Shown: positions 21,897 to 34,400 of the stretch, piece after piece
How positions within the stretch are numbered: position 1 is the stretch's first letter
How the letters are laid out: each line of letters begins with the position of its first letter
Assembly (NCBI GenBank): GCA_946803715.1
Contig: CAMPET010000008.1
Location: forward strand, 427,998 to 473,490
Direction of reading: 5' to 3'
Length of the DNA stretch: 45,493 nucleotides
Source of the DNA: Beroe ovata
Lineage: Eukaryota > Ctenophora > Nuda > Beroida > Beroidae
Notes under the pieces: model-generated
What the model was told of the DNA's origin: nothing
Seen by the model: the letters and a program-made list of their open reading frames with translations, nothing else
Databases searched by the model: none
Program-made: the position numbers and the translations under genes

Positions 21897-22465
21897 CATC
21901 TGACAAGGTTTTGCGCGCCACTATTCAAGGGCTTGCACATTTTTGTGTGCCTGATTTCTGAACGTCAATTTTTTTAAATGATGGCTGGGAGCTCCAGCTT
22001 ACTGTTCAATGTATCATAGGAAATATATTGTAACCAGTATTGATGTTACATCAATGATGTTTATCAAAATATTTATTTATTTATCTATTCAAATAAATTT
22101 ATCAATACAGTTCTATGCTGTGCTACTATAATAAACAATCATCCACTTTCTCAACTGTCTACATGAATTGACATAAACATTGCCATCATTGCGGAATGAG
22201 TGAATGACTTTTGTGTAACTGTCAGTTCATTTGATGGGTTGAATCTTCTGTTCTAGGTTCGATCTTGTCATGCTTTTTGAGTTTTTCCAACCTAGCTCAA
22301 GAAACAACTGATTTGCTGCAAAGCCTCTGCAATCATTACAATAAACAATTATAATGTTTTGTAATGTTCCCAACTTTTATGCACAGTGAAACGTCACTCA
22401 GTAGTCAATTTTCTTGTCTTACATGTGAATCAATTTTCCAGCATGCTCCTGTAGCAGTTAAGAGA

Positions 22466-25400
22466 ATGTCTCAAAATGAGGTATAGGTCACCCTTTTAAT
22501 TGCATCTTCTGTGTGACTCATAACAGTAAAGTGGCATCACATGGTTATTTATTGCATATGCATTTGGTTTTCAGTGGGAAAGTCTATTGAACAGCTGCCA
22601 AAATGTTTCACAACATGGAAAATTGACCAGGTTGATAAAATCTGGGAAACCACTACATGGATCTTCTGACGCACTGAGTAAAATATTTGCTCTCATCACT
22701 GAGGTATACCTATATGTATGAAATAGGTAGGGATTTTTAGTAGCAGTGTTGATATAAACATTTTAATGAAGTCTTGATTTGCATCGACTTAAATCAATAG
22801 AATGAGCTTTGAATCAAGGAAGTTATCACTTACTGTTTTTTTCAGCTTTGTGCTGCATCTGATGGGTTTGGTGTTGCACAACTCATGTTGCTCCTTTCAA
22901 AACTGCTGCCAGATAGAAACTATGTGCTATTGAATGACAGTGTATTAAGTTCTATCAAGGAACTTCATACCTCAATTATGAACATGAAAAAGAGTAGCTT
23001 CATTCATAAGATATATTTGACTTATCTCCATGTGATAACAGTAAGTAAAGAATATCTTACAAATTCTGAATTCTCCCCAAGGTCTCAAATACTTCCAATA
23101 TCTTCACATCATCAATTTTTCATTCTTAGGAGATGCTCAGTGGGGATGTTAACAGTAAGTGTCAATCAATTCCATATATTGATTTGTTGATAATGATATA
23201 TATACAGACAGCCAACAGGAATCTGTTTAAGTATGAAGCACTGAATAAGAAAGTCTTATATATATTAAGACTTTTCCAGGTGAAACATCTCTCGCAATTC
23301 TCTTTGGCCCAATACTCTTTGATATTTCTCTTGGAGATCCTCAATATTTCACTTATGAATTAAGGCTAGAGGTCAGTGAATCGGAGTATATCATAACCAT
23401 TGTGTGATCCAATTAATGTCAGGATTGAGAGTGGCTGAGATATAATATTTCAGGCTGCTAAGAATGTTAACATTCTCCTTGAAGATCAAGATGGAAGTTC
23501 TCTTCAGAAACATCTCTTAACTCTTCCACAAGTGAAAGCACAATGGTGAGCTTATTTGAATGCTATGTTTCAATGAATTTGATGAATGATGATTGCATGT
23601 TAGTCTGCCCTCTATTCTCAAAGATATATTCTTGTAATTAGGAATTGAAGAGTGAACACTGAACAATGAAAATCAATTGTCTCATCTCCAGGCTGGACAT
23701 TGGTGAAGCTATAAGTACCAGTGGAGATTTTGAACTCCAAAGCAGTCTCCTTGAGCTCCTCTACCGGCTATTTAGTCCTACAAATCGAAAACAGTTTGCT
23801 TCAAATTTATTTCCTGACAATGAAAAGTTGCAAGGATTACTCATGGAGATCAAGGATGCACATTTCGAGAGAGACTGCAGGAAATTCCTCAACTGTCTTA
23901 ATATAGGTCTTGAGCATAGAATGTGAGTTGTGTCATTGCTGAATTTGAAGGCTTGATCAAGTTGAATTCATTTTGTATCTCTCATAAATTTTGAATTTTC
24001 ACAGGGTTTATTCATACAAGTGTTCTCGAGTGAGTATTCCTGGCCTTGAAGATCTTAATATCCCTCCTTATCAAAATTGGGTCGATGTGAACTTTGGTTC
24101 TGGAGCCTTAACCATGTTTGTTCTATCACAAGCTGAGGTTTGTACCTACTAGAATGACCATTGTTTCCAATTTTTCCTCAAGAGCGATGCTTGGAGATTT
24201 AATTGTCCTGTGTGGATCGTGACTTGATTGAGCTATTCTCATTATAGGACGGAAGTACTGAATATGACACTCTGATAATCATGCCTAAAGCTGTGGAGAA
24301 GCACCAACATGTTGTGGAGGGTGATTATTTCCACCTTATATTGACTCTCAAAATGGGTGTTGGTGAATTGCTCCATGATAGGAGAGGCGGCGACTCTCAT
24401 ACTATTCACTTTGTTATGGACAAGGTCCCTGATCCAAAAGGGGCAATCTTGGGTCTTCTTTCCAGACACATTCCGGAGAGTCCTAAGACTAATAAGTTGG
24501 CGAGGGTAGATGTTTCAGAAGAGACAATACACATTTGTGGAAATATCACGAAAATAGTGTCCACTCCTACAATGGTTAGCAGATGCAAAAAATCACGACA
24601 CTTTGCTCTTTTATGGGATATTTACTTAATCTTGATGTTGATATTTTGATTTTCCAGGAAAGAGAGCAGAGGCTTAGTCAGACGCGGAAGATGCTGGCTG
24701 AGACGTTTCCAAATCCACCCCCACAGACTGAAGTTAGCATTTCGCAGCCAGAGCAACAAAAGTTACGTCCCTTTGTTGCTGTAGAGCCCATTCTAGCAAA
24801 TCTGCTAGCACCCAGATCTTCTCCTGTAGAAGAATCTGCCATTCCTCCATCCATACCCGCCATCCCTAGCTCTCTTTCAGTTAATGTCATCCCTGACACA
24901 CAAGAAAGCGAAGATAAGTCCTGGCAGTTGAAGAGCTCATTTGACTACACTACAGGTTTAGATGAGTCGGAGGTGTCAATTGTCGGAGACGATACTATGG
25001 AAGATTTCACTAAAGCTGCTGAGTGTGCCGAAGTGAATGTGAATTTATCTCTAGGAGGATGTGAAAGTACAGTCACATCAGCAGCTCAATCTGAAATGTT
25101 TCGTTCTGAGAATGGGCCTAGCCAATTGGGTAGAAATATGAAGTTGAAATCTGTGGCTGAAAAATGTCAGGTGAAGGAGGAATCTTCTCTAGTTGACAAG
25201 GGAAAGACTGAGGAAGAAAATGTGCATGAAGCCGAGGAATGTCATGTTGAAGATGCTCTGAAACTTAAAGCCGATGTTAAGGAGAAATCAAAATTAGTTA
25301 TGAAAAATCCCCTCATATCAGATCCTTTAGTATTTAAGGTGGGGGCTACAACAGGTGATGTATCAAGAAATGGGAATGATATAATCTTGATAAAAAACAA

Positions 25401-28400
25401 TTTTAAAAGAGGACATCAGAATGAAGATCTACGTTATGTCCAACAAGACGTTGAAGACGTGCTTGACTGTACCACAAGCAATAAGGGAGATTCCCCAGGG
25501 TACTCTCCCGAATTAAGTCAAAAATTAGACAAAATCAATTTTGACATAGCAAAAGACATCACAAGCAGCCCTGGAGACCTATACAAAGAAATTCTTATCA
25601 GTGGAGCTACCTGCTCTTCAGGTATAGCGAAAAATTCCCCAATTGTTCAAAAGATAGAGTCGAACTACAAGAGAAAACTCATGGACACAGAGAATGACTT
25701 TCTTGCTTCTCAAAAATTTCAAGAAATGTCACCTCAGGTCAAAAAATCTCCAGCGTTTGCCAGAAAGATGCACAGTTTGGTAGAAACATCTTCTAGTTTT
25801 ATAATATCAAAAAACAAATCATTGCAAAGTGCTGGGGCAAGGCCAAGAAAGACTTCCGATGAAAATGAACCTGTTGATGAAAGTCTACCCGTGCCTTCCC
25901 ATAAACGTTCGATATTAAAGAAGAAATTTCTAAACAAATCCGAGCCTCCAGCTGCCAAAACACCGGATCTCAGGACGTTTGATTTTGATTTTGACAGTCC
26001 TGGCAAGGATTCCGAAAAATCTTGGGTTAAGACGGCAAAGAAGAAGAAAGTGACCGGCTATAAGACGAAGAGGGAAAAGCTAAAAGAAGAGATGGCTGTA
26101 AAAAAGCAATTAAAAGCAGATCAGAAGAAAGAACAACCACAGAAGGTTTGTCGTTATGATCAGAGATCACTCCATAATATTTTCCATGGGATTTGAAGCA
26201 TTTAGTACAAAAAATTGGAAATTGAACGTGAGGAATTCATGAAATATATCATTTTCTTTTCCTTCCTTTTATTGAACGCCTACAACCATTGTCTAATGTC
26301 TATAAGAGTTGTAGGTACCGTTGTAGCTACAACCAATACTTTCAAGTTAAAACTTCAATAGAAACTGAAGAAAAAGCGGAAAAAAGACAGCTTATCAGAA
26401 CATGGCAGTGAAGTTGAGATTCTTGAAGAAAAACCGAAGATAGTAAGTGATAGTGTGATACTTGAGTCTCGATAGATACCCATATGCTGCTAACTGGCTG
26501 AAATTCCTATCTTTCCCATCATCGTATGAATCCTCAACTATTCATTATTCATGACTGTTACCTTTTAGGAACCAAAGAAACCGTCCTCAAGTCCTCCTGT
26601 TCAGACCCAATGCACACGATACTCAATGAGGGTATTTACCGGCTACTTTTATTCAAATTGGATTAAATTGTTTGTTATGTATATCACTGCTAAGTGCTTA
26701 TCGTATTTGGTGATCATAACCTGTCTAAAAGATGTTAGAATTTGAAGTACTACCATAAGCCATTCTTATTCTGCACGTGTACTATACCTTGTAGGATGGT
26801 GATACCCTCCGTAACTCATAGGATAGTTATTTCGGATTATCAGAATAATGTATGCTTCTATGGCCTTCAAGGTGTCTGGCTAAGATTTCAGTATTATTTG
26901 AAACCGATAGTGAAAGGTATAAATACGCACTCCGTACTCGATGGACAAAGCTAAATACATGTTTATCATCCGTAGAAAAATAATTCGAGTGAATCAGACA
27001 TCAGTCGCTTGAACTTCGCCCAAGTGTAAATCGCATTCCTAATTCAGCCCTGATGCTTGCAAGAGGGTCCAAGTCCCTGTCAGGACTGTTGCTGAATTTA
27101 CATCCTGCTGATCTTGTCCTCCTGTGGGCGTTTACTTTCTTCTGTGATCTGAAAATAGCACGTTTTTCGTCCCCTGTCAACCTTCGCTGACCATGTTCTG
27201 ATGATGCTGATGAACGTTTAAACAATGCTCTCCTTTCGGTGGCCGTAAGTGCCTTCAGGGACGTTTCTCCAACTGATACACTTCTCAATGGACCTTTTGA
27301 GGCCGGTGTAGGGGTGGCAGGTTTTGAGTTGGAATGTAAGCTCAATGAGTCAGTTGTAGACAGGCGAGTTGGACGAATTAGCAACTGAGAAAAGCTGCTC
27401 ATTCTGTTTTCTGATGTTCGCTTCAAAAATCTCTCTAGAGCAATGTTAGTGTCCTGACGCCTATTCTGATCAGGTATCACATATATCACATACATCTTCT
27501 GTCCATACACAATGATCAGAATAGCATAGACAGCTATGATAATGCTCCAGCATTGATACATGATATTTAACTGACTGTCAAGAACAATATATGTCGATAT
27601 GGTACAAATAGTAACCACTAAAATTACGAACATAACCAAACAAATGTATCGGGCTTCGTTGAAGTTGGTGGGAAGACGTCTTGTTTTGAAGGACACAAAC
27701 GTTGTGGCAAGAATCAATACGCAGATGTAACCAATCCACATGTAAACAAGATCCATTCTATCTTCGTTGCACATCACAAAGTTGAGTTTTGTCACATCGC
27801 CTGTGCACAGAGTCTTGACATGTATTTTCCCTCGCCCATCGTAGCTTTGTTCATGGTGAGCATGAAGTATGGCACAAATGCAGAACTGAATTGCTGCCAA
27901 GAATGCGACCAGCAGAACGTTATACTTCACACTCATGACCATCTTCTGTAAACTACCAGTGAAGAATGAAGTTCTGTTGAAAATGAAATTGATTCGGTTA
28001 CTTCGTGCAAATAGAACAGCTATAGGGATGACAATTCCCATGCCAATGATGTACCTCTGAAGAGGACATGTAACGTCACCAGGACCAAGAACCATCAGCA
28101 CAGGTGCTGTAAGAAGGAGCATCAAACTAACCAACATTATGTAACAAAGTTGGGGTGATGATGCTTTGACTATTGGAGTTGTGCTGTGCCTTGCCAGCGT
28201 TATCACCACAAACATGTTACAAAATATTCCCAGCACGCTCACAAGAAACACCGATACACTGAACGCATCCCCGTTCAGAATAGAGAACTGCGCCACGTTC
28301 TTAGCAACGCATACCGTCCTATTCTCGCTGGGTTTTTGACAAGAGGTACACTCCTGGCACTTCTGCATGTCCCCGTTCCTTTTCACAATACTGTTTGCAG

Positions 28401-31400
28401 AGCATGACTTGCATGTGAAGCAACACCGGGGACGTTTTTTGAGCAGGACAGCATATTGGTGAGACTTACAGGGTTCACTGCATCGAGAAACTATGTCAGA
28501 GGGATACCCACTTCTGTCTGTAGCCAAGGATACTTTTCCTTCAGCAGACATGGTGTACACCAATATCCCCTTTTTCTGCCATACAGATAACTCCTTCAAC
28601 TTTTCGTTGATATTCTGTCGGAAAGCCCGATTCGTTGAGTCTTTGCTTACTTTTATCTCTTCCAGAGCCTGATAGAGAACTTTGAGTGAAGCCATTACAC
28701 CACCAGAGAAGCCTAAAATATCTGATTCTTCAACAAACTTCCTACTTTTGTTCAGCATGTCCCATGCTAATGGATATCTATCCTGATAGTTGTGATCGTA
28801 CTGATTCAGGGTCCTCCTCATAGACTGGTTGTCCACTTGAACCCCAAAGTCAGGAAATAGTCCTATGAATCGGTTTGACAGTATCTTTTGGAACCGGTCA
28901 TGAATTCTTGTATCGAGAGCCCAGCCATCGGGTGCAATGTATACAGTATCTTTCCTTCCAGTTATTCTGAAATAGTCCAGAACTTTTACAGCATATTTAC
29001 CCTCCATCCAAAGAACGATAACTGTTGTTTTATCTTGAAGAACCCTCAGCTGTGCCTCAATATCCAAAAATTCCATTCTGAATGTTAACATGGTAGTTGA
29101 TAATTGTAAACAACAATTCTTCTCAACCCCCTCGTTAATCTTCTGCTTGGCATCAAATTTACTTTTTAGCAGTTCGTATCCAATTTTCCCATATGTATCA
29201 GCTGTGGTGATAACTGCTATGTATCTCCAGTCCATATCGGTAATGATATCGATAATCCTATCCACTTGCACCTGATATGACGGAGCTATCTGATGAAGGA
29301 AGTCATATCTCTTTGGGTCTGTGAAAGCACTCCCCGTGCTATAGAGAAGTTGTGGTATCTCGAGAGCCGATGTCAGATCTGCTAGAGCTTTGCCCTCCTG
29401 GGCGGTTCCAGGTCCTATGACGGCAATGTGGTTGGAACAGGATGTTTCTCCATGACTGCACTCTGAGAAGCAAATTTTCTTGGGTGGGCATACAGTGTCG
29501 TCACATGTCTCGTGAAAATCATACGATCCCATGATGTCAAGTGCTTTGATGGGGTCATGGGAACTATCACAGAGATTGATGTTGACACAGAAGTTAGGTG
29601 GTGGTACAAGAGATTGGATTGCGCTCTGTAAACCAACAATGTCCATGATCCGGTAGTCAACTAGCTGGCAATGTGAAGTGGAGTAACAATCTGTGAGGGG
29701 GATTATGGTTGTTATGGTAACGTGTTGTATGTGATCATCTGCTCGCCACTTTGATTGGTTCCTCTCATGTCCCTCGTTACACGACTGGTATATGTTTTGG
29801 CAGAAATCACTGGAAACACACGACGATTGGTTGATCAAGAGATATGCAACAACCACAGTCACTGCAGTAGTTGTTCTTGCTATCATTATCCTGAGAATTA
29901 GTGGAATATCAGTCAAGCTTTGCAACGAGACATTTAATGAAACGACAAACGCTGAAATATCCTCCCCATATCTCAAGAAAACTGTTGTTATTAACAGATG
30001 GTAGTAAATGTGTTTTCCCGCCATTAAATAAATCCCGAACAAGAACACTATACTACTACATGATAGTTAACTAAAGAGACTGCAAAGGGAGTTAAACTCG
30101 ATGAATAGTGGATTCAAAGGCACCGGTGTTTCAGATCTCAACCTTGACACTCAATATGAATTGATCAATTAACATGGAGGACGGTTCTCTTTTTAGCTAA
30201 TTATCTCATAACGAATTTCAATGAATGAATCGGTCTCCGATCAATGAATCGGTATCCGACAAGCTGTCATCACATTCTGTATCAGAATTCAGAATCAAAC
30301 AATCGAGCATTTATCTACTATACCAAGATTTACTCGAGATGTTTCAAAATGTGCCTAGCGGTCCATCACACAAGTTTGCGACAACATAAACGAAATTCTA
30401 AGATGATACCATCTAAGTTTTTAAGCCAATCTAGGTAGTAGAAAAATTGTAATGATGATTTACGATGTTCGCAATGAAAATTGGACTGAGCTTGTAACAG
30501 AAATGGGAGCTATTAGCACGAGCAATGGCTGCTCCTTAATAACTTGGCAGCAGGAAATATTCATAGATTTTGTCCAACAAAAAGGAGCTTAAGACTAATA
30601 CAAAATTCATGTTGCTCCTGTGAGCATATAGAATCGAACCAAACGGTTATAAGTGGTACAGAACCTTCATAACCATAATGAGGTCACTGCTACACGTTGA
30701 ATTTGTAACAAATTATGGTCATTAGTCATTCTCCTATTGTCCTTGGTGCCACTGCGATAAGGCATATGTAACTACGCACCCGACACTTATTTATCACCTA
30801 AGTGACTGTACAATTTGTACATTGTGGCGCCTTACTAAATACTACAGTGGTGTGTGGTGAATTACAGATGGATTATATGGCGTTGTTGATAACTTGTAGC
30901 AATTCAAAAATCGTATCGGAATGTATATTGTTAGGTACTACGAAAACTCGACAGTAAGTATGCAAGGAAAATTGGTCAACTATTAGAAACATAACTATCA
31001 AAAGCAGAGCCTTCAAGTACTTGGATTCTCAAGTATACAGCCTCCTGTATAACAGCTAGAGTGACAAGTCAAGTGATATAATCATGCGGCTATGTAGCAG
31101 TAGCAGCCGCAGGAAGCGCATTGAACAGGGAGAACTGCAGCTGCTGTGATCATCACTTCTCTTGAACGTGTGCGTCACGTGGCTTGGAAATACTTTCATC
31201 ATTGTTACTGCAGCTTGGGAATTTTACTAAACAGCTCTATCCTGTTTTGGTGCCCTCCGATTTTACAATCCTCCTGACATTATACAGTTATATTCACGAC
31301 ATCTGTACAGACTTCATACTTTTCACCTCCCTTTTCATTGGCATACAGCATAGGTACAAGTTATATATACGAGTATGAAACAGATTCCTGGGAACATTTA

Positions 31401-34400
31401 CTGCCCGGTTCACCGTTCAGTATATATGCATGATTTGACACTGTAACAACAGTTAACCTGAATCTTGCAATGATACATGTTGCACTAGCATGCCGTTTAG
31501 TACAGATCTCCACTTTGTCATTTAGAGCGGGAGGGAGGGAGGCAGGTTGGAGTTGTCTCCTCACGGCTGAGAAATAGGCTAATAGTTGGAAGCCACATAA
31601 TCGCACTTTTCTTGGCTACATACTGGCTTACATGAATTCTCACTTAGTATAGCCGTTTCATTTTATCCATTGATATGTTTGCCGATGCAATCTAAGAGAC
31701 AAGACGTGCAAGCGACTTTCCCATTCTCTACCCATTATCAGTTCAAGCTAGATAAAACAGGTAAACTGTGTACTTAGCATTATGTATTCCAGAAATATGA
31801 TAAGAAAATAATGAGAAAAGTGAAAGCTGTCCACAAATTCAAGGTCGATATTCTTTACTGCAATCCCAAGTGATAGGTGTTTATGAAGAATTCCATCGAT
31901 ACTTATCACTAACAATAAAATTAAATGATCACTAACAATTAAATTAAATGATCCATAAGCAACTTAAATCACTTCAAGCTACCTAATCAACTGCTCTGAA
32001 GCTCTGCAATTAATAACAACTGTAAATCAACTCTTTGTGGTAGCTCCCCTCTGTCGACCTAATTTCGTCATCACACGAAGCTAGCGGTAAATTTTGATTA
32101 ACTTGAAGCAGACGACAGAAGACTTAAATGTACCGCTCAGTAGATATCTGATAGTATATTAGCCCTTCTCGGGTAAGAGCTATATCTCTCACTATTTTCT
32201 ATCATAATTCACAAGTTTGCACAACAACACTTTAACTCTGAGCAGAAAATAATTTTCGACAACCGCAAACTCCAAATAGCTGTCTTTAGATACACAGACA
32301 AATGTCAATATTGGACGAAAAACGCGGCTCGTATCAATGGAATGTAGGTAGGCCAGGTTTTCCCTAGAATTAGAATTCTAATGAAATGTTAATTAATGAA
32401 GTGAACGGTTGTTAACCTAGATGACCTGTAATATGACTAGAGAATACATCGGAAGTATATTATCATGGAACTGTTGAGGTGGGAATGTGTCCCGTAAACG
32501 ATTTGCATGTACCACTGAGCAGCACAGGGACTGCACCAACTGCGCACACCCTGTACCGAATCAATTACCATGTAGAAGCCTGGCCTATGTTAAACGCAAT
32601 TGTATACTGTTAATATGCTATGTTTAAAATGTCATATTCATATTGTAGTGAACTTGTTGAGTGAAAAGTTGTGAACATACTTTGTATAACAAGGTGCGTC
32701 ACCACTAAGCCCATCCTGTTATTCCAGTCTGGAAAATTAAAGTCCAGACTTGTTTATCTGGACCTACCTACCAGCGTCTGTTTAGGTCTGTCAGGTGTCT
32801 ATCGTTTAGGTGGTACACTCTGTTTGATTACCAGTCACATGATCTCGTGCCACAGCTGCTATTGGGTCAGGATATCAGGTGTTATTGTGTCACATGATCG
32901 TCATTGTTTAGCTATTGTAACTGCTTACCAGCAAGATATAGCAATGGGATTACTCAGCCGTGGTGATTTTGCAGACCACCATCTGCCGATATTTCATCTA
33001 TTGGTTGATCAATGATCCCTAATCTCTGTTCATATCTCGCAACAACCCCCACAGAGACGAAGCAAGAAGGTCAACTACCGAGAACTGGACAGTGACAATG
33101 GAGGAGTCACAACTGCCTCCGAGTTCTCCACCACCACAAATTCCACTCGAACCAAGGATAGGAAAGTTCCATCACCTCCCACAACCGAGTTACACGGGCA
33201 AATTAGGGAACCTGAACCTGAACCAGATCCCGATCCTGAAGTTATTCTAGCGGATTTGAACCGTTCCATTGACGAGAGTAGGACTGCGGAAGAAACTAAT
33301 AAAAGTGAAGTTATGAAGAGTGTAGTGGATGAATTTGAAAAAGTGTTCAGCCAGTCGCCAGAAAAAGTCGCTCCTGTCACACATTCCGCTCTGTCGAGTC
33401 AGAACAGTGTCTTGGCTGATGATCATTGCCCTGAAGCAGAGACTGCCGGGAACAGTTTCTGTAGGGAAGTCCTAGAAAGTCCCACCGGGGATGTAGCTGG
33501 TTCATCAAGTCTGGACGAAGAAGAAGTTACTTGTATACCATCTACAGAAATCCAGGGCATACCCCTGACGTTTAAATCCGACGCATCTTCGATACCTAGT
33601 ATGGTGAGCAAAGATCCTTCTCCGATCATAAAGACTAATAAGTTCAAACTACCAAGCAGTCAAGTGAAATCAATCACGTTGAACCTGAGCCCCCAAATCA
33701 AGGAAATTTCACCTGCTATATCTGTCCATCCTGACACCACTCCCAAACTCGATGAGAATATTGCTGATAATGAGAATATTGGTGACAAACAAGAGAAAGA
33801 CTGTGTCCCAGAGATTAAGCAGCAGAAGTCAAAGAAGTATCGCAAGCAGTTCAAGAAGTCAAACAAGAAAAATCAAGGCCTTTCCCCAACAGAAGTTGAG
33901 AACCAGTTGGACAAGTTCCAAAAGTCATTAGAACTCATCAACAACTCAACCGTTCTGGAGGTTTCTTCTTCACTTAACTCGAACGTGGTACGGACAGTTA
34001 TATCAGAAGAAAAACCAGTGAAAAAAGAATGCAAGGTATGGTTGGACGGTTCAAATTCTGAATCCTCCTTCTGTTCAAAGGATGAAAAGGAGATAGCGTC
34101 CTTCCCTAAGGGAGATGTTCTTACCCGCAGTTTTGTAGCAGAGACAAATAACCAAATCTTATCAGTGGCTCCTGTCATGGTGACAGATGATATGATAACG
34201 GAACAGTTTAAGGAGGTATCAAACTGTATGGTCACTGAGGCCGACAGCTCAGGAGTACTCATGGAGATAGAGGACTGCAACACGCCCTTCTCACCTGAAG
34301 AAAGCCTCCAAAACAACGTTTTTGCAAGTATCCTCGAAGAATCACGTCGTGCGTGTAAGATGAGGTCGAGTTCTCCTGCGAAACTGGTCAGTACTCCGAC

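Noticed and set aside
21693-21977. Overlapping Ala/Arg-rich open frames on both strands
   Set aside because: Mirror-image translations of the foldback palindrome.
23205-23279. Possible extra SYCP2 exon (NRNLFKYEALNKKVLYILRLFQ)
   Set aside because: Splicing 23154 directly to 23280 keeps phase and gives a good SYCP2-like continuation; including this segment needs a poor acceptor.
24583-24657. Upstream part of the 537-codon open frame in the SYCP2-like gene
   Set aside because: It lies between the donor at 24575 and the acceptor ending 24657, so it is intron; the coding exon starts at 24658.
30025-30048. Extension of the receptor open frame to 30048
   Set aside because: The first codon there is GTG, not ATG; the first ATG is at 30024.
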